The notes beneath the pieces are model-generated. The model was not told the origin of the DNA. It was given only the letters and a program-made list of their open reading frames with translations, and did no database searches. This document shows positions 32,976 to 43,427 of a stretch of 64,000 nt of DNA, piece by piece. The DNA is from Paragorgia papillata (taxonomy: Eukaryota > Cnidaria > Anthozoa > Scleralcyonacea > Coralliidae), in assembly GCA_035771165.1 (NCBI GenBank), contig JAWNZC010000232.1, forward strand, positions 1,635,001 to 1,699,000, given 5' to 3'. Made by a program: the position numbers and the translations under genes. Position 1 is the stretch's first letter. Every line of letters begins with the position of its first letter.

Positions 32976-33645
32976 ATGGACGGCCAATTCTATTATCCGG
33001 AGTAACTAACCGACGAAGATGATATATTAAATGCTACGGAGACAGAGTACATTAGAGAAAAAAAGCAAGCCATTTTAAAACGCAGGGCAAACCTCGCAAC
33101 AACGTCAGCAATGTCGCTAGCACTTGAGCAACAACAAGAAAACGAAGACGACGTTTTCACAAAATTTATTTGTGAACAACAGTCTAAAAACACAGTGAAT
33201 AAAACTAAAGGCGATGTTAGCAACTTTAGACGATTGTGTTCAAGTCAAAACGAAACAAGAGAGTTACAAGACATACCTGTTAAGGAGTTGAATACACTTT
33301 TGTGCAAGTTTTTCATGACAGCGGTAAAGCAAAACGGCGACCAATATGAGCCCGATACTTTAACGTCCATACAAAGAAGCCTTCAGCGAAACCTTCAAGA
33401 GGTTGGTGCACCTCATAACATATTGAAAGGCACGAGTTTCAACGTTCTCGTGAGGTTTTGATAGCAAAACGAAAGAATCTAGTATCCCAAGGCAAAGGAA
33501 ACAAGCCCAACGCAACCAGAGCAATAACAGATGACGAAGAACAAAAGTTATTTGCTGTCGGATATTTCGGCGACAACGAGCCATTGACTCTGCAGCGAAC
33601 CCTTTGGTGGGTGTTATCCATGCACTTTGGATTTCGGGCCAGATG
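32976..33645 (+). pseudogene. Crypton-type tyrosine recombinase, N-terminal fragment
   Basis: The frame opens MDGQFYYPE, meets TAA (about 33003), then continues LTDEDDILNATETEYIREKK, then KTKGDVSNFRRLC, IPVKELNTLLCKFFMTAVKQ, NGDQYEPDTLTSIQRSLQRN. A frame change near 33440 leads to REVLIAKRKNLVSQGKGNKP, then EEQKLFAVGYFGDNEP and LQRTLWWVLSMHFGFRAR. This order (KxxxDVxxF, LLCxFF, YEPxTLxSxxRSLxR, TLWWxLSxHFGFRAR) is that of the KIAA1958/Crypton DUF3504-related recombinases. The catalytic Arg-His-Arg-Tyr core is cut off exactly where the right direct repeat begins, so the copy is truncated and inactive. Confidence 0.75.
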
Positions 33646-33810
33646 AGATATCATTTTGAATAACAGTCTTCGCTTTATTGCATATTTTTCGGGTGAGTAC
33701 CGTTGTGAGTATCGTTGCGAGAAGCGTCGGGATATCAGCAGCACCACAGGGGGGCTAACTGAATTCTGAAATGTCATATTCTCCAGCTAAATGTTAGTGA
33801 TTAAGAGGTT
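33646..33810 (+). repeat. 165-bp direct repeat, right copy
   Basis: Partner of 32653-32817. It begins at the last readable codon of the recombinase fragment. Confidence 0.85.
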
Positions 33811-33914
33811 GTAATTGTGCTATAACATTGTTTTAGCTTTCTGCCTATAATGTATAGAGTTTAGTTCACTGAAACAGCATGTTTTTTGTCAATATAGTTA
33901 AATAGCGCTTCGGA

Positions 33915-34156
33915 CAATCAATTTCAAAAGTAGTTGGGACACTTGAGCTTTTCTAAATCTACTCGTTCAACAACGTCTATTTTGCGATATGTACACAATC
34001 CCTCCCTCCCCCTCCCTTTACAATGTTGTGTAATGCAACAAATTAACAATTCCAGCACAATTCACCGTAAACATGGTATACAACATTGAACAGGGGGCCG
34101 GGGGAGTTGGAAAACCGAAAAGGACGCAAATGTCCCAAGACTTTTGAAAATGATTG
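33915..34156. mobile_element. 242-bp MITE, copy B
   Basis: Same orientation, same length and nearly the same sequence as copy A (31323-31564). TA on the right (34157-34158) but GA on the left, the mirror of copy A. Confidence 0.85.
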
Positions 34157-34158
34157 TA

Positions 34159-35764
34159 GTTCAGTAGTTCAGCATATCTCACTAGTCATCAAAACTTGCT
34201 GCAAGTGATCTTTGCTCTATTATCTTAGTAAGACTGTAATCTTTAGTTTATTACCTTTACAGGTTGTACACATACATGGAATTGACTTGGCTTTAGTATC
34301 AGCTTTTAATACATGTATTTTATTTTGTAGTCCAGTGGCTCAGGTGTTAATCTGGATACAGATTGTAACCCTATGTAACATTTGCTCTGTTGTTATAATA
34401 GTTATTGCTGTTCAATGATTAGAGAGATTTCAAAAGTGATCACAAGGTTAAAGGTCAACTAAACCTTTTGAAGTTATATTTTCTTTTGAAAGGTTATCAT
34501 CTAACTTAGCAAAAGTAAAGAAAGATATGGATTTCGAGGTAAAGGAAAGAACTTATCAGCGAAGCCTTCTTAGGTCCTCTTGAAACATGACCGCGTTTCT
34601 AGAAGAATGGGTACTCTATTGTCTTTGACGTCATACCGGTAAAACCCACCAATCACCTTGTTGTTTGTTACCGGTATGACATCACAAGGTACTAGTACCA
34701 GTCTTTATTTCGACGCGGTCGTCGTTCACACGAGTTCAGCAAAAGGAGCAAAAACACAAACTTAGACAATTCATAAAAGTGGAACTGAGTGACTGGTTTC
34801 AATTATTTGTTCGGTTTTAGATTGAACTTTTCCGACTTTAATGGAAGATAGAATAACCTGGAAACGTATAGTTGCCCTTTAAGGGTTCAGTTGATTTTTG
34901 TTAACACTGTATGCATGTATATATTAAAAGCTTCTATATGTGGTGTGGCATTTCTATAATTTTAAGTAAATATTTAGTTTTTTACCACAATTAGCATTAC
35001 TTGTCTTCCAAAGAACACTATAGTAACTGACTTTTTAACTGGGGTTTTACCACAAAGGTTAGCTGTGGTTTCCTTCTCAAGATGGCAAACCCAAATTTTG
35101 CTGTACTGAGTCCATTGCAATGCATTTGATAATGGCAAAAGTCCAAAAAACATAGAGTTTATATTGACAAGATAATTCTATGATGGGATTATGAGAAGCC
35201 CTGAACATCAAGATGTGTCATTGAAAGTAGCTTCAACCAAAACAGGAGAATTGATGATAATGTATTTTCAAATATAGAAATATTAAAAATAGATTATGCA
35301 AATGCTCTTGCTGTTTTGTTGCGAATATTTATTTGCAGGTGGCTATTAATCCTATCAGTCAATACAGGAAATTATATTTCATTTATGTAATAATGAACTT
35401 GTAGAGTGTCTGGGATACTGTTAGAGTTTTAGTTTGCATCGCAGACACTCTGCAGAAATGGTAATTTCAACAGGTGCATTTACTTGTAAAAAATGTAAAG
35501 TTTAGCTGGGTTTTCATTAAAAAGCCAACCATTTAAAGCAAAAATTATGATTCAACTTTAGTGGTATAACTCAAAAAGACAACTCATACTTTATAATATC
35601 TCACTATTATTTATGCCTCCATGAAGGCCTTTATTGTATAAATTGCATTGCAAGCTAATTTATTTCTATATATCCATGTGAGTACAAAACCATAAAAAAA
35701 CAATACACTTCTGATGGCAACAAGGTTGCCTAATAAAGAAACATATTAAAGGTGGCAAATGGAC
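34159..35764. other. Non-coding stretch
   Basis: AT-rich. A hairpin at about 34629-34684 is formed by gacgtcataccggtaa and ttaccggtatgacatc. No exon recognised. Confidence 0.35.
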
Positions 35765-36053
35765 TATAAGGTTTTATGCTAGAACTTTTCCAAATTTGAA
35801 TTCTCATCTGGATTACTCGGCAATAAATCAATCAAAACATAAAGGAAACCCATCACAGTAAACCATTTAATAATACGGCGTTTATACTAGAAAATAAAGA
35901 GTGAAACAAGTACACATGCGGACTTGGAAGACATTTGTTTACCGACTATTTTGTTAATACCGTGATTCGTGAAGCAAATACATAGGCAGGTATCTTTCGC
36001 AAAAAAATAGCCTTTGTAAAAGGAATAAAGAGTTTAAAACACTTAACTATTAT
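35765..36053 (-). repeat. Inverted repeat, right arm (289 bp)
   Basis: Inverted partner of 30613-30904, ending cacttaactattat. No target duplication is visible outside the arms. Confidence 0.75.
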
Positions 36054-36793
36054 ACTAGAAATACGTGAACGCAACACCCTCGCCCGCACGTGCCAGTCCT
36101 AGCATGTTGTGGCACACATAATATTGGTTTTATTAATAAAATATGTATGTATACGAATCGTAACAGTAATATCATAAAACCATCGCCGCACAGCTTGTCC
36201 AACCTCACACTAGGTATTCAATGACAAACTTGAACATTTTTTTTAACTTTATAATAGTTCTGTAAATCATTATTGATAAAAGAAACTTACTTTTGACAGA
36301 TCATGTATCTCATGCTGTCAAGTTAAAATACGGCTACATTTTCCAAGTTTATATAACAAATACAACAAGGCAACTGTCAATTGTGATCGGCGTTATTTAT
36401 ATTTTATATTTTTGCGATTCGATTCATTTGCAGTTTTGCACTATAACGTTATATGTATGAAGTACAGGCAGAACCGCTGTTCAGTGCATGTTTCATAATC
36501 ATGTTCATAATTCATGGACTGTTGGCTCAAGATTGGTTTCGGCATTGGAGGAAGCACTTAATATGTATACTATGTAGGCTATTTTTCGCAGTATTTTTGG
36601 TGAAAATGGCATTTTCTCTGTATATACGCTCTGTCTAAATCATCACTACTGGGATATACAATAAATACTCCTGTTTATGGCTTGGATTGTTTTGGATATT
36701 GGACCTCAGCTGCGAAATCATTCATGCTTACACACAAGGTAACAGTAAGGTAAACTTTTATTGTTGATCATTTATAAGAACGAAAGGAAAAAT
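36054..36793. other. Non-coding stretch
   Basis: AT-rich. The 61-codon frame at 36453-36638 has a hydrophobic run but no family signature. Confidence 0.3.
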
Positions 36794-36843
36794 CCATAAT
36801 TGCCAAGTTATGAATTTAACATTGCATAACTTGGCAATTATGG
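36794..36843. repeat. Perfect 19-bp hairpin over the CCHC gene stop codon
   Basis: CCATAATTGCCAAGTTATG (36794-36812) and its exact complement (36825-36843), with a 12-base loop. On the minus strand the right arm encodes the last residues of the zinc-knuckle protein, and the stop codon (36816-36818) sits in the loop. It could be an RNA stem in the mRNA 3' end. Confidence 0.85.
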
Positions 36844-38727
36844 AAAACATTTTTTGGGCCTCTTCGTGGGCTTGAAGCGCAGTCCTTCTTGACGTGGCCC
36901 ACTTTTCCGCATCTCCAACATCTTTTTTCTAAAATTGAAAAAATTTTAATTCTTAAGCCCTTATCAAACGAGAAGGCAAGTCATCGCAAGTTGTCAGAAT
37001 TTCTGTGGCGGTCGTTTGAACACCCAAATTAACAAAATAAAGGTTTGATGAGTGTTTTAAACAAGTTTTAATATTTTCGGGAAACTATTTAATATTTTTA
37101 AAATATTTTCGGGAAACTATTCAGAGCGGCTGGCAGAGATAGCGTGACTGCCAACTTGCGATGACTTGCGTTCTCGTTTGATTAGGGCTTTAAATTACAG
37201 TCGTGCTGCCAGTAGGTGCCCATTAAGCAATACCAAGCAACTTGGGACAATTATTTCTCTCCTTATCTGTAATTTACCAAAAAAACTGTAAAACGTACTT
37301 TTAGCATCTCTGTTATATTCTGTTAGAAAAGGAAAAAAGAAATATTACTTCTATAATCTATATTCACTGTCAGCAATGTTTCATAGTAACTACAGTATAT
37401 TGATGATATTGCAAAAAACTTACTGTTTTCACATTGAAAGGCCTTATGGCCAGGTTCATTACAAATGTGACAAAGACCTATATGAAATAAAAGTGCAAAG
37501 CATTAATTATTGATTAATTTTTCTCACTTTTAAATGTATGGAATGTAAGAATTAATCAACATACTGTATATTTGTATTTGTTCTAAATTTTACCTTTTCT
37601 TTTATTTTTGCCCTCTTTTTGCTCTTTAGTAAGATATCCAATAAACAAGAAGATAATATAATTATTTTTTTAAAAATTATATTTGTAAAAGAAAATAATT
37701 CACACCCTACCTGGTTTTTGATTGTTGTTTGGCTGCTGTTTTGTTTGTGTTAAAAAGAAAATAGTGTGTCATAAAGTGTTAATTCCCATGTAGACATTTT
37801 CAAAGATTGTAGGAATATATACTGCCAAATGTGTAGGAATTACACACCAACACATAATACATATCACACATATTCTACTTCTAAAATTTTACCTTGTTTC
37901 TCAATTTTTTCTTCTTCTTTTTTTCCTAGTGTAACATGCAACGGAAAAAAAATAAAATGTATATTACAATATGGCTGGTTGACTATGAACAATTAATACT
38001 TTTACACTTTATGTAAATAGCTCTTTAAAAGTATACATTGAGACTTTTTGACTTATGTAATATAATTTTATTGAGGAACAGCCCATACATGTGATGATTA
38101 TGTGTGCTGTAATCTACAATGACAAAACATGACAGGTTATAAACTTTTCCTCTTAAATTTGTAAACAATTATTTGTACCTTGTTCATCTAGTTGCACTGA
38201 ATCAAACGATTCAGTGCTTCGGAGGGTGTCCATTGCTTGTTCTATAAAAACACAAAAATACTGCTATAAAATACACTATGAACTTCCATTTGGACATTTT
38301 TGAAAGTGACATGAGTTACTTCCACGAAAAAGGTATAGAGAAATATAACTATATATTATTTATAATTATCGCAAAAATTTGCTTATATGTCTTTTTGCTG
38401 AAAAATATTTTTATTCTACAATATAAACACTCACCAGTTGTTTTTGCCTCCTTGTAGTGTAGTGGTTTATAAAAGGGATAAAAACATCATGTTTTAATAT
38501 TGTTTCCACTTGTTTTAGTTAATTAGTTAGTTTTAAATAGTTGTACAAATTTTCTACTATATTAACACAAGCTCAAATAGTATGCCATTACTGTTATTTA
38601 AGGTTAAATCTGAAATTTGTAACCACTTTTATATTTTTAACTTTTACAACACATTTTGGTTTATATTTTACTACAGTATGTTTATAGCAATTCATTACCT
38701 CCATTCTCTTCAAATTTTCTTGAAGTT
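36816..38727 (-). CDS. Small-exon gene with two CCHC zinc knuckles
   Basis: At least eight minus-strand exons, each with matching splice sites: 38727-38699, 38450-38435, 38241-38179, 37925-37893, 37735-37711, 37623-37594, 37477-37424, 36928-36816. The last exons join in phase to give a basic linker (KEGKNKRKG), a first knuckle CHICNEPGHKAFQC and a second CWRCGKVGHVKKDC, then a short tail and stop. These knuckles bind single-stranded nucleic acid (CNBP and Gag types). The upstream exons read well in another frame (LQENLKRMEEAKTTEQAMDT, LRSTESFDSVQLDEQ, KKEEEKIEKQ, coiled-coil-like). The two frames differ by one base around the A-rich exon 37925-37893, so there is either a homopolymer error or a real lesion; the alternative is a short protein starting at the ATG at 38187. 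The first exon is not settled. Confidence 0.6.
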
Positions 38728-40122
38728 CTTTTAAAAGAAATAGTATTTTATTAGGCATTTAAAGTGCCGTGTATAGATCTATTACGTTAAAATTGTGAAA
38801 AATGTTTATGTACTCACATATTTTATAACACGCTCTTCGGGAAAAGAAAGTTGTATTTTAAAAATAGCGAAAAGCGCGCGAATTTGCTCGTATTTTCCAC
38901 GCGAGTTTCTCGCGAGAGATGATCAACATTTTGTTTCGCCATTTATAAAAGCCTTGGAACATTCTACCCATCGTTGAACATCTCATAAAGATATTAACGT
39001 GTGTTTTTTTTTGTTGGACGATAACCAAATAGATCCAATGTATTAGCATGGTCTGGCAATTGATAATCATTGACTGATTCTAGTTCTGATACAACAGTTT
39101 TTAAAGTATGTCTTGCGATTGTCTTTTATTATTACAGTTTTTATCCCATGCTATGGGAAAATAGTAAAAATACGCAGCGATAGCCGACAAAAAAATAGTA
39201 TTTAATAGAAAGTTGTATTGCATGGTTTGCAAGGCAGCATTTTTCAAGTTGGAATCCTCACGTGATTTCTTTCAAATCAGTTGTGGTATATTAAATTTTT
39301 GACTTTTAATCAATTATAATTTACATTTTTTCATGAAATCAATTACAGCAAATCATTATTAAGCTTAGCCTTAACAATTCAGTATACATTTATTTAAATT
39401 ACTACAATGAATAAACATGCACTGTCGGGTCATAATTTCCCTTCTACAGATCAATGAAGTTTGTATTTTTTCTAAATAAAATTCCTCAAATTGAATAGTA
39501 CTGTAACCAAAATTTCTACTACTGCCTCGGCTTGTACATGTATCGAACTGTTTTGATGAACTATATGGGATATACTTCTTGCTCCAATGGATTGACAAGT
39601 GTAAAAATCTCCTTTGTCTGCAATCAGATAAAGCATTTAAAACTTATCAGAGACAATAATGTAAAATATATAGAGGTTGATATATCAGAGAAGGTCAATG
39701 AAACAATAGGTCACTGTTTTGTGAAACTGAAAAAGAACATATTTTAATTAATATATAAGTTTGACTAATGAAATATTGAAAAGCTTACTTGCTTAAATAA
39801 CATTATTGTAGTAACATTGGAAAGACCACTGTTGAAAGATTCAGTCTTGATGGTGTGTACTCAGGTCTGTCATAAAGTGCTACAGATGGGCCAAATAAGT
39901 CCATGCCATGGTCTCTGAAATTGTTGGAAAATACCATAATTTTTTTTGGCTAAAGTTAAGAACATAACCATGAAAATTGTTAGCCTGAGTAAAGCTATTG
40001 AGCACAGTATGAGTTGGCAGTTGCACTATAAAGCTGTGTTGTATTTAATATAAACATAATGATGCAATGGACTATTTGCATGATTTAAATGACTGATTTA
40101 TCTACAACTACCAGATTCTTTG
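38728..40122. other. Mostly non-coding; may hold the CCHC gene's first exon
   Basis: A GC-richer patch at 38820-38960 contains a minus-strand ATG frame (MAKQNVDHLSRETR) and a donor-like AT|GTGAGT at about 38816, but it stops before the donor. It could be a 5' untranslated exon. The rest is AT-rich. Confidence 0.3.
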
Positions 40123-40126
40123 TTAA

Positions 40127-40218
40127 CCCTTTCACTACTGTTGGGGCCTTTACTATTTTAATCGATCTGGCTAATGCAAGATGATTTTACTTATCAAGAA
40201 AGTATATTAGTGAAGGGG
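40127..40218. mobile_element. 92-bp hairpin MITE with TTAA duplication (piggyBac-like)
   Basis: Ends CCCTTTCAC and GTGAAGGGG, flanked by TTAA on both sides (40123-40126 and 40219-40222). CCC ends plus TTAA are typical of piggyBac-type elements. The core resembles the elements at 14168 and 18018. Confidence 0.82.
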
Positions 40219-40249
40219 TTAATGTGCAAACAGTACATATATATATATA

Positions 40250-40435
40250 TGTGGAAGTTTGAGCACTCTGGGCCCATGCGCACTTCACGCTATCTGAATG
40301 TACTTCACCGATGCTGTCCCACATGCGGTTGTCGCCGACGATCGCATGTGTATAAGTAATTGGTGAAATTCATTCAGATTGTTCCAAGCTACACTGATGA
40401 GCTGTTGTACAGCGAAACACCGTGTCTGTAGATTG

Positions 40436-40438
<3 letters not shown>
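40250..40438 (+). mobile_element. Retrozyme fragment, copy 3 (inverted)
   Basis: About 189 bp matching 28208-28398 on the opposite strand, flanked on both sides by TA runs (40238-40249 and 40439-40474). It carries a complete hammerhead. Confidence 0.82.
40384..40435 (+). ncRNA. Hammerhead ribozyme, retrozyme copy 3
   Basis: Stem I CTACA/TGTAG, core CTGATGA, stem II GCTG-TTGTA-CAGC, GAAA, stem III CAC-C-GTG, cleavage after GTC (40426). Identical in its core to the two copies at 28.2-28.5 kb. Confidence 0.88.
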
Positions 40439-40479
<41 letters not shown>

Positions 40480-40483
40480 TAGA

Positions 40484-40570
40484 AGTAATATTGGGCATTT
40501 CACTCGATCACATAGCATGGGCTAGGGTTTTTTGGTGAAGGAAAATTTGAGTGTAGAATATATACATTTT
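40484..40570. repeat. Direct repeat around a SINE, copy 1
   Basis: Repeated at 40760-40846 with few changes (block agtaatattgggcatttcac to gagtgtagaatatataca). The SINE-like tRNA sequence lies between them. Confidence 0.8.
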
Positions 40571-40684
40571 AAGACCAAACCGGGACCAGATGCAAAAAAT
40601 GCAACTACACAGGCCTTCCAGCAGGAATTGAACCCACGACCTTGCGATTCTAGTGCAATGCTCTGACCACTGAGCCATGGAGGC
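40570..40684 (-). repeat. tRNA-derived SINE
   Basis: The minus strand begins GCCTCCATGGCTCAGTGGTC (A box TGGCTCAGTGG) and has the B-box-like GGGTTCAATTCC about 50 bases on, plus partial anticodon and acceptor pairing. The tail tcccggtttggtcttaaaatg type follows. The anticodon loop is abnormal, so it is a SINE and not a working tRNA. Confidence 0.65.
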
Positions 40685-40846
40685 TGTTGCCGAGAGCTTG
40701 ATCACGAGTTCTGCATACATTAAAGTGGTAATGCCAGGAGGTAATTGGGTTTATTAGTTAGTAATATTGGGCATTTCACTCGATTACATAGCATGTTCTA
40801 GGGATTTTTGGCGAAGGAAAATTCGAGTGTAGAATATATACATTTG

Positions 40847-43427
40847 TATATTCTACACATATATACATATACCCACTGACCTCTTTAATGGTCAGTGAAT
40901 GGTATATTATAGTCATACTGTAGAATTCATTTATATATTCAAGTTAGTGATAGAATCGATATGTATTAGTGTGGTTCCTGGTCAAGTTTTGTAGACAATA
41001 CAGGTACAGTAGTTGTACATGCCTGCATACATGTAGTCAAATAGGCAATCATTGTGAATTAGCTATTCATCCTGCAAAATTCAGGTGCATGGGTGTGAGT
41101 GCCCATGGGATTGTGTGCATAGAAATTAATTACTTACCAGTTGCTCATAGAAAATCACTAACATGATGATTCCACATTTTTCAAGTAGTTACAGCTAGTT
41201 TTGTTTATTGTCAGATTTCAATTCCTATAAATCACAAGAGAACACAGAATATTACTATACACTAGAATGGTAAAAATGGTTATGGAATGTTGGCATTCTT
41301 CACAGGGAACTCTACAGAGGATTATGTTACAGGACGGATTTTAGGACATGTAATTATATTTTTATTGAATGGGAGAAATATTTTCATATTTTCCAATTTA
41401 TCAAATTGCAAAAACAATTCTGCCCGCAGTATTATACAATGAAAGCTGCAAGAATTATCTTACCATTCCCAATAGCACAGGGTGGTTACTGCTCGTTTAA
41501 TAGTCTCTTTTTAATGACCACAGACCACTAACATTGGAACCTGTGGACGATGATGGACATGCAATGATGCATATTTATTCTACAAAAAATACAATCATGA
41601 ATAAAAAATATATCAGTATAGCATTTTCGCATATTACAATATTTGTAGCTGCATAACATTCATACAAACATATTTGTGCTTGCTCAATTCCCAACTCATA
41701 CCCAGTCCAAATCAGAGCGAAAAAAACAATTACAAAAACCGGGAAAGGGGTCCATTGCTTCGACTCTTATCCTTTACGAATGAAGTCTAAAAATGAATAC
41801 GGCAAAGAAACGATGGAAAGCAATGCTATGCGTGAGGATACTTTACCTTGTATTATGCATAAAAATGTTTAGTATTCGTGCCAGAATCGACCACAGAATT
41901 GATCAGCAGTTGATGATATTAAATATTGATGACATTGTACAGGTTAGTGTAGCAATTAAGGTTGGTTGGAACATGTTTGAGCCAATTTATGATCTAATAC
42001 TAAGCACTGGGGAGCTTGGCTCCTGACCTTAGGAGGTTTTTATTGATCTGTAATAGTAAAAAAAGTGCAGTGTCTGTGTTACTACTATGTTAAGATTTAA
42101 GAAATAAATATCACGAAGTATAGAGGACACATCATCAAAGTACGGCTTTCAATAATTCCACATTCTTTTGAAATGTCCTACTCTTTACAATGGATGTATA
42201 AAACACCATGCATGGTATTGCACCAGCTGTTCATTTACCTTAATTAAATTCTTTAGGCAGTTCTTCTGTAGAGTTTTCCTTGATAACAGTGGACTGAAAT
42301 TCTTAAATATTTGATTTAGTACTTTCTTGTTCAGTTCTGGAGATGTTGTTACTGTTGTATTAATTATATAAATACAGTACATCTGAGAAGTAACTTACTT
42401 CATACAATCAATCCTATAACAGTCAAATTGACTTTGAACTTACTGCAGTTCAACAATGGTCAAGTTGCTGCTTTGTGCAAGAAACAGGTAATTTGTATCT
42501 TAATTCAGTCAATAACTTAATATGCAGTATCAGTTTGATATATTAATGGTCCAGCTGAACCCCAGTTTCAAACTGAGTCCATCATTGGTTTGATCTAGCT
42601 TATTGTTGTATTGGTTACTTTTGAGCAGTACCGTTTACAGTGTTGTTTTAAAAAGGAATAGAACGAAAAATAATTGTAATTTTATGTAACTATTAACATA
42701 ATAATAATATTTGGCCTGTTCACATTATAGTCTACGCTCGAAAGCACATTAACCATTGCTGCCTATGCTGTGTAAGATAACTCTTCGACAAGTAACATAA
42801 TCTGGTCTTAGACAGGGTAAAATCATGGAGTATTGTTTTTGACAGACTCTGGCAGAAACAGGTTAAATGTACCCAGGTACAGACTTTTCATATGCCAAGA
42901 TTACACACCACTGTGTCTGCAGGCATTTCTTGTTACCTCAAAAGCACAATCCAAAGTACTGTGCCCAGGTATGCCAACCTCAAAAACACATATAGTGTTA
43001 GTAGGCTCCAGGCAAATCTCTCACTCGAAAGCGCAATCATGCAAAACGTTTTGATGACTGCACCCAGTGCACCAGCCTCAAAAACATATATCAGGTGCAG
43101 ATCCAAGGTTGGTGTGGGCCCCCATTTGCACACACATGTACACTGTATACACAGCAATATTAATGACTTTGTATTTCTCTTAAATGTCACTCAAAAGCCC
43201 AAAATATGGGAACAGTTTATTAATTTTCTGAAACCAAAGAATTACTAAAAGTTATTGTGCTTTTGGTATTAATCTCATTCATGCTTTTCATAAATTTCTA
43301 AACCTGGATCTGCCTCTGCATATTATGTCTAGGTAACAGGCGAGATTATATGTATTACTCGAAAGCACACGTCTTGACATGTGCCCAGTAATTTCCAACA
43401 TGTGAACCAAGTTCACCAGGTCATCTA
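40847..43427. other. Non-coding stretch; imperfect repeats before the Helitron gene
   Basis: No gene recognised from 40.85 to 42.7 kb. From about 42730 to 43380 a loose repeat returns several times (ctcgaaagcac or ctcaaaagcac, followed by gtgcccag). Its position just 3' of the Helitron gene suggests it belongs to the element's 3' region. No Helitron end (hairpin plus CTRR) could be placed. Confidence 0.4.

Noticed and set aside
32590..33777. Two related minus-strand ORFs starting MTFQNSVS
   Set aside because: They are the antisense readings of the two 165-bp direct repeats, so their similarity does not show a gene family.
32653..33810. LTR retrotransposon
   Set aside because: The direct repeats lack TG..CA ends, a primer binding site and a polypurine tract, and the inner gene is a tyrosine recombinase fragment.
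36453..36638. Small membrane protein gene
   Set aside because: One hydrophobic run in an isolated 61-codon frame in AT-rich DNA is expected by chance.
40612..40684. Working tRNA gene on the minus strand
   Set aside because: A and B boxes are present, but the anticodon stem has a mismatch, the acceptor stem does not close, and the sequence runs into a SINE tail between two direct repeats.
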